DNA of 64,000 nucleotides, from positions 162,905 to 226,904 of the forward strand of contig NMRA01000352.1 in the NCBI GenBank assembly GCA_002633005.1, in the 5' to 3' direction. Shown here piece after piece: positions 26,701-33,992 of the stretch. Every line of letters begins with the position of its first letter. Within the stretch, counting starts at the first letter, position 1. Below the pieces are notes generated by a model. It was not told the DNA's origin, made no database searches, and saw nothing but the letters and a program-made list of their open reading frames with translations. A program made the translations under genes and the position numbers. Origin of the DNA: Phoronis australis (lineage: Eukaryota > Phoronida > Phoronidae).

Positions 26701-27988
26701 GGGTGAAGATATCACCGACGCCAATGATGACGAGAATCCAACGGCTGATTGGTCAATAAAGGAACAGTAGCCAGAAAATCTGAAATAATTTAAAAACAAT
26801 AAGAGGTAGCGAAAACTGTATGCCACACGTCTTGTAGCACTTGGCGAGACCTATCCACACACCACAGCATACCAAGGGGTCCTCAATACAAGAAGATTAA
26901 AAAGTGGCAGCAACAGCGCCATCTTTTGTCAGAGATAAATGATGGATCAAAACTGAAAGATCTTTGGAGTTTGGCTTTGAAAGTGCAAGGAAAACCAGTT
27001 GTATCCACTGCCATTTTCTAGCAGTTGGCTCACAATCGAAGAAACCTTCTATTCATGTTGATGAGCGAAGATAATTAGCTGATTAGTTTTTAGAATTTCG
27101 ATGCCGAAAAACTGAATTTCAGAACAGATTTTGCTGCTGCGAAGTTGTCGCAAAAAGTTAGGAAATGGTGCGGGCGCGTGATAATGAGCATACTGTTTTC
27201 AAAACGACAACATACTTTTCAATGCTACAAAAGGTCAAAGAATGACGCAAGAAAACGATGTTTGTTGCATTGTTTTTCACTTAAACGGTTGTAACGGGCA
27301 AGGTGAGTGTTGGTTGATTCCCAGATTTTGCATGCACCCCATCCGGTCTTTTGCTCTATATGTTGATACAGGTTTCACGGCGAGTTGTTGAGCAGAACTA
27401 CCCTAGCTGTGTGCAATTTCGGGGTCTACGGAAGAAATACACACAGTGGTATCTAGCTGGCTGTATTTTGACGACAGTCTTCATACAGCTAGCTGGCTGG
27501 CTACTCTTATGGTAGGCAACACGCAGCCCCTCATTCCTCAATTGGCCTGTATGCCTGCAACATCCAGGGCGATGTAATTGCCCACTCCTATGGAAGCTAC
27601 ACCTTATCTACTGAGCCAGCCAGAGACGGTGGTCACTGTCTACGGCACAACCACAGAGCACTGAAGACTGAACCTGTCAATTTGCAAGACTATATTCCTA
27701 ATTCCTTGGTGAGCAGTGAAACAAGACCATGTCACAAGGAAATACTATGTACGATTTGAACATTTCCCCAAAAAGTTCAAGAGCACCTAATACACAATGA
27801 ACTCCGCACATTCCCATTCAGTTAAGACTCAGCTCCCTCAGGCTTAACAAGTTACGCCGATCAATAAATTTTAGTCGTTCATTCATTTCAGTTCCAGTGC
27901 GCAAACATTGAGAAAGGGGAGTTGGCAGCCGTTTAGCCATGGCATCGAAGTAATTTACTTACGACATGCTCCTTGCACGATGATCCAT
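5477..27988 (-). CDS. DNAJC5: Cysteine-string protein (DNAJC5), six coding exons, 228 aa
   Basis: J-domain co-chaperone of Hsc70 that sits on synaptic and secretory vesicles and protects SNARE proteins. The spliced CDS joins 27963-27988, 25252-25333 (or its twin 17827-17908), 10653-10709, 8977-9129, 6379-6513 and 5477-5710. The total is 687 bp with all phases consistent and GT-AG junctions throughout. The protein has a short basic N terminus (residues 1-10), a J domain (about 12-80) with the Hsp70-activating HPD triad at 42-44, the linker [19 protein letters not shown], a cysteine string with 13 Cys in residues 112-135 (palmitoylation and membrane anchoring), and an acidic/proline-rich tail with a PPTY motif (185-188). 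Ser9 sits in an R-x-x-S context, matching the PKA site at Ser10 of vertebrate CSP-alpha. The exon order and phases I found resemble vertebrate DNAJC5. The odd feature is the duplicated second exon. Confidence 0.93.
5711..6378. other. DNAJC5 intron 5 with tRNA-SINE-like inverted repeat
   Basis: Intron between the cysteine-string exon and the last exon. It contains an inverted repeat at 6000-6042 made of two B-box-like tRNA 3' halves (see separate entry). Nothing else coding is seen. Confidence 0.6.
6000..6055. repeat. tRNA-derived SINE-like inverted repeat
   Basis: gaacccgggaccttct (minus-strand B-box half) faces agaaggttccgggttc about 12 bases later, giving a near-perfect 16-bp stem. The right arm continues to agttggggcac, like the tRNA-like sequence at 45620-45697, which ends in cagttgaggctc. 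This suggests two SINE heads inserted tail to tail or a foldback derivative. Confidence 0.5.
6379..6513 (-). CDS. DNAJC5: DNAJC5 exon 5 (cysteine string)
   Basis: 135 bp, residues 107-151, phase 0 at both ends, acceptor gttgcag and donor GTAAGC. It begins [11 protein letters not shown] and carries the run [17 protein letters not shown]. This is the palmitoylated membrane-targeting segment that defines the family. Confidence 0.95.
7050..7292. mobile_element. Short foldback element with CAGGGCTTGGAAT ends
   Basis: CAGGGCTTGGAAT at 7050-7062 is matched by its exact reverse complement at 7280-7292. The interior is purine-rich with repeated AAAAGAGGAAA. The CAGGG ends resemble hAT termini, but the flanking 8-mers do not match, so classification is uncertain. 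Confidence 0.55.
7789..7944. mobile_element. hAT-type MITE with 8-bp target-site duplication
   Basis: 14-bp perfect terminal inverted repeats CAGTGCTGTAGTGG (7789-7802 and complement at 7931-7944) bound a 156-bp element. The flanks TTGATAAG (7781-7788) and GTGATAAG (7945-7952) match at 7 of 8 bases. Eight-bp duplications plus CAG/CTG ends point to mobilisation by a hAT transposase encoded elsewhere. A diverged copy of the interior lies at about 56850-56990. Confidence 0.75.
8248..8333. repeat. Hairpin element, GAGAACCAGTT foldback family
   Basis: The left arm gatataatgtgcccgaattt pairs imperfectly with the reverse complement of the right arm (aaatatgggcactttatatc), followed inward by aaccggttt and aaactggttctc. 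The core matches hairpins at 54600-54691, 54860-54995 and 60532-60597. Confidence 0.6.
8977..9129 (-). CDS. DNAJC5: DNAJC5 exon 4 (rest of J domain and linker)
   Basis: 153 bp, residues 56-106, phase 0, acceptor atttcag and donor GTAGGT. It encodes F-K-E-I-N-H-A-Y, the helix IV region [10 protein letters not shown] and the highly conserved CSP linker to N-V-N-T-Y-F-V-L, ending in W-C-K. Short plus-strand open frames over this exon are shadows. Confidence 0.95.
9130..10652. other. DNAJC5 intron 3, nothing further seen
   Basis: AT-rich intron sequence. I found no coding exon and no clear repeat of the families described elsewhere in the window. Confidence 0.5.
10653..10709 (-). CDS. DNAJC5: DNAJC5 exon 3 (HPD motif)
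   Basis: 57 bp, residues 37-55, phase 0 at both ends, acceptor atttctag and donor GTAAGT. It encodes [19 protein letters not shown] and contains the HPD triad that stimulates Hsc70 ATPase. It is an unusually small exon bounded by long introns. Confidence 0.95.
11225..11590 (+). repeat. Dispersed repeat, gaccttgaaaatgaggtcaagg family
   Basis: About three units of roughly 120 bp share the phrases ccttgaaaa, ggtcaccaaatttgac and aactggaaatgc, also seen at 18655-19035, 26095-26465 and 32150-32600. Units are too diverged here for a clear boundary. Confidence 0.5.
15723..15822 (+). repeat. 25-bp minisatellite, four units
   Basis: attgcttattggaccaaaat plus aagat is repeated four times with only one substitution (c for t at a unit end). 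It lies entirely inside the 635-bp segment present only in duplication copy 1. Confidence 0.9.
17827..17908 (-). CDS. DNAJC5: DNAJC5 exon 2, second (downstream) copy
   Basis: 82 bp with acceptor gtttcacag and donor GTGAGT. The translation is identical to that of 25252-25333 ([17 protein letters not shown], then [10 protein letters not shown]). The only difference in 82 bases is a silent third position (CTT versus CTA, Leu). Both junctions are usable, so it could serve as a mutually exclusive alternative exon. Because 82 is not a multiple of three, including both copies would break the frame. It may instead be an assembly duplicate of the same exon. Confidence 0.85.
18496..18552 (+). repeat. 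15-bp minisatellite (cccatcacatgagag), copy 1
   Basis: About four units of cccatcacatgagag/cccctcacatgagag. The corresponding array in duplication copy 2 lies at about 25927-25983. Confidence 0.8.
18655..19035 (+). repeat. Dispersed repeat, gaccttgaaaatgaggtcaagg family (copy 1)
   Basis: Units share ggtcaaagttgccaaattcg, cctggagatgcccc, aaagtggaagctttcttc and tgaccttgaaaatgatg, repeated about three times at 110-130 bp spacing. The copy-2 equivalent is at 26095-26465. Confidence 0.6.
21241..21741. other. Non-duplicated spacer between duplication copies
   Basis: About 500 bp of AT-rich sequence with no counterpart at the end of copy 2. It contains a short direct repeat at 21633-21688 (gaactatatggtgtaatata versus caaactatatggtgtgatat). 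It ends at the single N at 21742. Confidence 0.6.
21742..21742. other. Single N at duplication junction (probable contig join)
   Basis: The undetermined base is immediately followed by the first base of duplication copy 2 (tgccaaatag, equal to 13747 onward). Some scaffolders mark unmerged contig joins with one n, so this is probably an assembly seam. Confidence 0.7.
25252..25333 (-). CDS. DNAJC5: DNAJC5 exon 2, upstream copy (start of J domain)
   Basis: 82 bp, completes Ser9 and encodes residues 10-36. Acceptor is gtttcacag and donor GTGAGT. It covers helices I-II of the J domain (H-T-L-Y-A-K-F-G-L and the basic I-K-K-Q-Y-R-K). It enters at phase 2 from exon 1 (TC + G = Ser) and leaves at phase 0 into the HPD exon. 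Confidence 0.93.
25927..25983 (+). repeat. 15-bp minisatellite, copy 2
   Basis: Array of cacatgagagcccctcaca units equivalent to 18496-18552, with small unit differences between the copies. Confidence 0.75.
26095..26465 (+). repeat. Dispersed repeat, gaccttgaaaatgaggtcaagg family (copy 2)
   Basis: Same order of phrases as 18655-19035 within the duplicated segment. Open frames here come from the repeat and are not genes. Confidence 0.6.
27963..27988 (-). CDS. DNAJC5: DNAJC5 exon 1 (start codon)
   Basis: 26 bp encoding M-D-H-R-A-R-S-M and two bases of Ser9, donor GTAAGT. Chosen because it is the only upstream exon that gives the right phase and because R-A-R-S-M-S-A-S-G-H-T-L-Y aligns with the CSP N terminus (R-S-L-S-T-S-G-E-S-L-Y in vertebrates). 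It lies just outside the duplicated block, so it is single-copy in the window. Confidence 0.88.
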
Positions 27989-28084
27989 GATTCTGGAATG
28001 ACAGGTTTAGAGGATTTAAGGGAAAAAAGAACAGTACACAACCTTTCTTAACCATCCATCGCCTTTACAATCCTACTGACCGGT

Positions 28085-28116
28085 TGCGCATGTGCACTAA
28101 TGCGCGAATTACGTCA
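28085..28116. promoter_or_regulatory. Candidate DNAJC5 promoter elements (NRF1-like and CRE-like)
   Basis: About 100-130 bp upstream of the DNAJC5 ATG, TGCGCATGTGCA (28085-28096) resembles the palindromic NRF1 site and TTACGTCA (28109-28116) a CRE/ATF half-palindrome. The surrounding 28080-28560 is more CpG-rich than the rest. The 5' UTR extent is unknown. Confidence 0.35.
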
Positions 28117-29224
28117 TTTTGGGAATTCCCTGTCATAACCTCAAACTCAAGAAAGAGTGAAAGCAAAACTGGGCCGGTGTGAGACCGTGACTCGTAAGGC
28201 ATGTCAGGACGGTTTAGATCGATATTTGATAGACATTCGCCCTCATTTCATTCACTAAGTTCAAATGAACCGAACCGAATCGTCATTTTTTTTAAGATTT
28301 ATGTCTGCTAAGCAAAAATAATGAATCTGCGCCGAGCACATGCCTTAGCGAGTAGCCCGCGGTGCACTCCCACGAGATCAGTCCCGCGGGGGCGAATTGC
28401 CGCGTGTACCCAAGGATGCCTGAAGGACAAGCCTTGCGTTTTCCTTCCTCTCAGGTCGACCCTTACTTTTCTCTTGATAAATTGTGTGTCCCCTGTATGA
28501 ATTTTGCATCCCTGCTCGGCCGCCGTGGGATGTGCTGATAGAACGCTTGTGTGCAACAACTGGGCATAACAATGCCGGAGACAATTAAATTGTGCAGTCA
28601 ATAAGTATTCACAATAGATTGTTGTTGATGACGCCCTCCCACCCCCCCCTTCCCCCCAATTCGAATCCCCAGGGTCGGCGTCACCCTATCGACTGCCCTT
28701 CGGCACGCTACAGCTGCCCATATGATAGTGGGTTTGAAACAGTTCCAAAGGGACTCACCATTTGTTCCCTAAAATTTCCGTAATTCGAAGACTGCCGTTC
28801 TTCTACTCGGCTCTAATCTTTTTCTGAACTCCTCTTTGGCTAATGTAATTTTCCAATAACATAATTAAAAACCAACCCTTGAAAATAAATGGGGGCTTAG
28901 TCTTTAAATGGAGCAGAAATAGATGTGATAAGCAGTCGATGCCCTATCAACCACTGAGATATCAGCCAATCAGAGATTGCTGTCGGCATCAGTGTTTTTA
29001 CAATAAAATGTGAATCAGCTTTTGCTTGGAGCGCAACTCGGGCAAATGTGAGTTTTATTTGTATATTAGAACCGGTTTACTGCTGCATTATTTTTACTAC
29101 AGTCATCTTTTAAACTTGGCATTGGGTAAAATTAATCGCCGATAATTTACAGGGACAGAAAAAATTGTTCATGTCTTGTAATCTTTTAGAGAATGCTAAC
29201 TTCACAACATAGGGTTTGGAAAGC
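28117..29224. other. CpG-richer upstream region, no gene recognised
   Basis: The block at about 28320-28560 is clearly richer in G+C and CpG than its surroundings. Minus-strand open frames there (up to 97 codons) resemble nothing I recognise and lack splice-supported continuation. It could be the upstream part of the DNAJC5 promoter, an untranslated exon or a TE fragment. Confidence 0.4.
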
Positions 29225-30235
29225 GAAAATAGAATGGCCTGCTTAAACGTGTAATTCGGAAGAAAATAATTGTTAACGTGTTCAATTAAGTCTCAAGATA
29301 AGAAAAAAAGTTGTGCTTACAAGATATTGTAACCAGACAGAGAATGTTTGGTTCACCAAGTGACTTTGTAAAGCTAATATACAATCATTATAAGTTTAGG
29401 CAAGGGCGTGGCTTGCTTAAACTTGGAATTAACGGAGTTATAAAACTGCGAATGCGCTCAGAAGTATTCTAAAGACCATAGGAAAAAGCATTCAAAATAC
29501 ATTGCAACCAGTCAGAGAATGTTTGGTTTACCACTTAAGTTTTTGTGAAGCAGAAATTGAGTTATTCCAAGTTTAAGCGAGCCACGCCTTTGCTTAAAAT
29601 TGGAATTGGGGAGAAAACAACTGCGAATGCACTCATAGGTGTTTCGAAAGTAATAAAAAATGCATTTACATTGTATTGCAATCATTAAGAGAAGGTTTGG
29701 TTCATATCGCAAATTTTTTAGAGAAGAAATTGAATTATTCCAAGTTGAAGCAAGCAGTGTGGCTTGCTTATACTTGGAATTAAGTAGAAAAAAATGCGAA
29801 TGCGCTCAGAAGTGCTCTCTCTAATAGTAATAGAAAAAAGCATTTAAAATGTATTGCAACCAGTAAGAGAATGTTTGGTTTACCACGGTAGTTTTTGTAA
29901 AGCAGAAATTGAAATATTCCAAGTTTAAGCGAGCCACGCCCTTGCTTAAACTTGGAGTTGGATAGAAAAAACTGCGCATGTGCTCAGAAGTGTTCAAAAA
30001 TTAATAGAAAATGCATCTAAAATGTCTTGCAACCAGTTACCGAATGTTTGGTTTACCATGTGATCTTTTGTAAAGCAGAAATTGAATTATTTTAAGTTAA
30101 AGCAAGGGCGTATCTTGCTTAAACTTGGAATTTACGGGGTAGAAAAAACTCGGCCAGAAGTCTTCCGAAGTTAATAGAAAATGCATACAAAATGTATTGC
30201 AAGCAGTTAGTGAATGTTTAATTCACCTCTTGATC
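29225..30235. repeat. About 175-bp tandem repeat, six units, with internal hairpin
   Basis: Landmark gcttaaacttgg (with variants) recurs at about 29241, 29415, 29592, 29766, 29944 and 30117, spaced 173-178 bp. Each unit also carries gcaaccagttagagaatg, gtttggttyacca and gaattattccaagtttaagc. The last segment and the landmark are inverted repeats of each other across a loop of roughly a dozen bases (attccaagtttaagc versus gcttaaacttggaat). Confidence 0.88.
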
Positions 30236-31900
30236 AAACATCAACCAGGCACTAATTTCAAACATCAAGCTTTATTTTTATATTGGAATAGGCAACAACA
30301 CAGAAATAATACGATTCAAATGGCCACCGTAGCCGTAGGGCTATGACCTTGAATGCCCGGTGCATTACTGAGGGAACATGTAATAACAATACAGTCCCTA
30401 AATGATTGTTTTATTCCTGTCCCTCAGTACTAACCAGTATTCATGAACAGGCCACGGGAGCTTTATCTCGATTTTTTAGAAATCTTTTCTCTCCGTAGCC
30501 TACCGGTTCAGTAACGATTCAAGTTCAGCCCAAACGCCTTGTTCTGTGATTGTGTGCCAGACAACCGCTTAATTCCAAGTTCACGCAAAATTCCAAGTTT
30601 ATGTACCGGGTTTGGCAGTTTGCTTAATCTCAAGATCACTTGCGTGATTTTGGAATTCCAAGTTCACGTACGCCACTACTACCCACTGACACAGCACCAC
30701 CTATAGGCTATTGAAGCACTGTGAAAGAGCGTAGGCTGCTACTGGGCTTGATACCGCACTCCTGTTAATTTCTGTCAAGTTACGTATTTTTTGTCATCCA
30801 GAATTTGTCGGCCTAAGCGGCAAAAAAGGCGATCACGTAGAAACAAACTTTTCAGGATTTAGATCGTTATAACAAAACGTGGTTTAAACCTGTATGTTAC
30901 TCGGTATTTGAAAATAGTTGTTTGATCTTGCTAAGAACTGGTAATTAGTTATTGGTCGAGACCATGCATCACGACCAATGAAATGACACGCCGTGTCAAG
31001 TCAACTTGTACGACAGCTGGTCTCAATAACAAAACTGTCAGTTCTTTCCAAGACCTTTAAAAAATCAGTGATATATTTTGACAATTTGAGGTCCAGTTCA
31101 TAACAGTGAGTGGTCTAAATGTGAAAGTTTTTTTTTATTGCAGAGAGCGCCGCCTTAGAATGGTATCTCGTATCTAAACCTGCAATTTGCTTTGTTTATT
31201 ATGCTAAAAACTAAATCAAATTAGACCTTTTAATCTCATAATTTCTTGCCATGATAGCATTCTATTTTCTTTACCATGAAAACTGAAACCATCATACGAC
31301 CGAAGAAAACGCTTCAGACGTTGTTGGGCTTGACCAATCCTAATATTAGGAAGGCACCTGTTCACAATGTCTGTGGGTGACTGGTAAGGGACTCCTACCA
31401 CGAAATGTCACTTTAAATCTACTTCATAGATAAGCCACTGGAAAAACTGCTAAGCCCCGTTTTTGTCAGACACTGACTCCAAACAAACTAGAATATTTAC
31501 ACAAGCATGGCGCCAAAAGTATACCCATGGCTTACAGTTATGAACCCTTAATGATAGAGTGAAGAATAAATGATTGCGGGATAGTGGTACACATTTATTA
31601 AACAGTGAGTTACTCATGAATACCTAGTTTTCGCTACAATTACAAATGGTGCACCATAATATCAAAACCAAGTTACAGGGACGCACAATACTTTCATGTA
31701 ACAACTCTACCGTAAGGAAAAAAATTATGGGATACTGACTGAATTTGACTGGGCCAGAACATCTAAAAGGAACAAAAACAGTGACAAGGAAAACATTGTA
31801 CTCAAAATCGAATACAGGGCAAAATTTTCAGTACTGAGAAAACATAAACAATTGAAAGTCTTTGAATAATGTGTGCCATATTTGACATAACTAATGATCG
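30236..31900. other. Intergenic between DNAJC5 and the LIM gene
   Basis: Includes aattccaagttcacg / cttgcttaatctcaagatca-like sequence at about 30565-30672, related to the inverted-repeat element at 55850-56240. A loose hairpin at 30915-31060 has agaactggtaattag and ctgtcagttctttcc arms. No coding sequence recognised. Confidence 0.5.
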
Positions 31901-32149
31901 TTTAACACCAAACAAGAATTCACTGCCACAGCATGACCAAAATGTTACTGCCACCTAAAAATGAACCCATTTTTAAGCTAACAAGTGATAATGTTTTGAA
32001 TAAAGATAAGAAAGATGAATATGGTTGTAATAATTTACTAGTGACATAGCTGGAAATGGCCACTCGATTACAATTGTTTACAAACAATTCAAATGAGAAA
32101 ACAAACTGGCTGCATGCTGATAGATGAAGCTTCACTGAATTTTTCTCAT

Positions 32150-32600
32150 CATGACCTAGCAAACGAGGTCAAGGTTGCTAACCCTGGAGATGTAAACGTG
32201 CCTACATTTTGGTAAATGTGAAAAGTGTCAAGTTTCCTTTTTGAGACATCACACCAACAACATTTTCGAACAGTTTCTTGAAAACGAGGCCAAGGTTGCC
32301 AAATTTGACAGGCACTTAACAGCTTGGTAAAAAAATACCAACAAAATGTAAAGCTTCTTTCTCAAGATATTGTCCAACGACATTTTCCAACAAGTCTTAA
32401 ATTTCTAACTATAAGGCTAAAAATATCAAGTGGTGGTTGCCAAATTTGACTGTTGCCTGGTACAAAATATGAAGAAAATGTAAAAGCCTTCTTCGCCATC
32501 TTGAAACATTGAGCACCTCTTAAACTTTTGGCTATGACCTTGAAAATGAGGAAAAGGTCACCAAAATTAAGTGGCACCTGGAGAAACCCATCTACATAAA
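32150..32600 (+). repeat. Four tandem units of the gaccttgaaaatgagg family
   Basis: Units begin near 32155, 32280, 32400 and 32525. They share gaggtcaaggttgccaaatt, ttgacaggcacctgg, aaaatgtaaagcttctttct and caacattttccaac in order at roughly 120-130 bp spacing. Confidence 0.7.
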
Positions 32601-33918
32601 TTGTACGTCAATCATTCAGCAGAGTTGAGACATATAGCTGTATATTAGTACACTTGATGCCTAGATGAAGAAGATAGCAATGTACATTGATTTACAGCAT
32701 GGGCACAGAAAAAAGGAATCCATTTTACTAGACATCTAACAATGTCCACCAAAGCAAGCAATGCTCATCTGTACTACATAACTAAAAACGTGCAACTCTT
32801 TAAATGCCAACGTGAAAGCTTCACACTAGTTTAAGTTACATACCTGAAGCATGAGTTTTAAAAGCAGTGATAAAACCTCTCCAAACCATGAACACAATAT
32901 TAATATTAAAAGCATAGTCAGTAACTTCAGCTAATATAATACTAAAACTTATTTAGACTGAAGCTACTACAGTCGAGCCACAAAATCATTTAAGCTAAGA
33001 ATGATTACCACAGATTGCCTTATACAAAGAACATATACGAACACCCGTAAACCTTTACTAATCAGTACAATTTTACAAATACTTTTGCTTCCAATATTAA
33101 ATGAACATTATCTAAACTTACACAAATGCAACTGAGAATAATCTTCTTCTCACTCTTAAATATGGAATGTCGACAGGGACACGTAAGTGGACAGAAAATT
33201 TGATGGAGCAGACATAATAAGAAATGTTTATGTAAATAAGAATTCAATAAGACGCAAAAATCACGAAGACAAAACTTGACTATAATAAACAACACACAGA
33301 AAACGTTGTTACAACAATACGATACAATCAATTTTATACAACTTTTGAAACGAAACATGGATGGAATATAATAATGGCCATTCTGCGGATTTAAAAATAA
33401 TCTCAGGTGATTATCGTTGTCTATGAGTCCTATGCAGCATCATCCTTGAAAACCATACGTTTGGTTCATGTCTTGGGGTGGAACCCTTCGTTTTAGTCTT
33501 CTAATACGGCGACTTCAGCTTCTTAATAACATAATGGCAGAACCACAGACTGAATGACTTCATTGATTGCTTCAACAGCATGATTCACTACTACTAACTT
33601 GATTTACTCCAGCTTGTCCTAACTGCGTAAAAATTTAACTAATTTCAGTTAGCTTGATATCCTACGTATAGATAGTAATACTATGTAAAAAAAAACTTTG
33701 ACTTGACATCAAATTTATAACACATTAACCTAAAAAATACAAACATTTTCAGAGACAGATGGTTTGATGGCATGACCGTACCAAAATTTCAAAAACTTTC
33801 CCACACCTTTCTAAGCAACGTGTAGCGTAAGTCAGAAATCAGGCAGGAGTCAACGTGAGTAAGACATTTTGGATAATAACAAAGGAGATTCATGCTTGAA
33901 GACTCACAAAGGTACAAT
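32601..33918. other. Possible 3' UTR or flank of the LIM gene
   Basis: Lies directly downstream of the LIM-protein stop. It is AT-rich with no repeats of the described families, and no poly(A) signal could be chosen with confidence. Confidence 0.35.
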
Positions 33919-33992
33919 TTAGTTTGTCTGCAAGGTTCCGGCTCCAATGCCGTAACCAACCCCTTTTGGTCCAAAGTTTCTTCCGTAGCAAG
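33919..33992 (-). CDS. LIM gene exon 9 (end of LIM4, stop)
   Basis: 74 bp, acceptor cttttcag. It completes [17 protein letters not shown] and ends G-A-G-T-L-Q-T-N then TAA. The last LIM zinc ligands are split from the preceding exon by a phase-1 intron absent from LIM1-3. Confidence 0.88.

Larger units (their letters stand above)
21743..27845. repeat. Large direct duplication, copy 2
   Basis: Counterpart of 13747-21240. It continues without a break into the DNAJC5 first exon region beyond 27845. It carries exon 2 copy 25252-25333, and its base differences from copy 1 are scattered through introns. Confidence 0.93.

Noticed and set aside
28308-28601. Two overlapping minus-strand open frames in a GC-rich block
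   Set aside because: No recognisable domain. GC-rich DNA lengthens random frames, and no splice-supported continuation was found.
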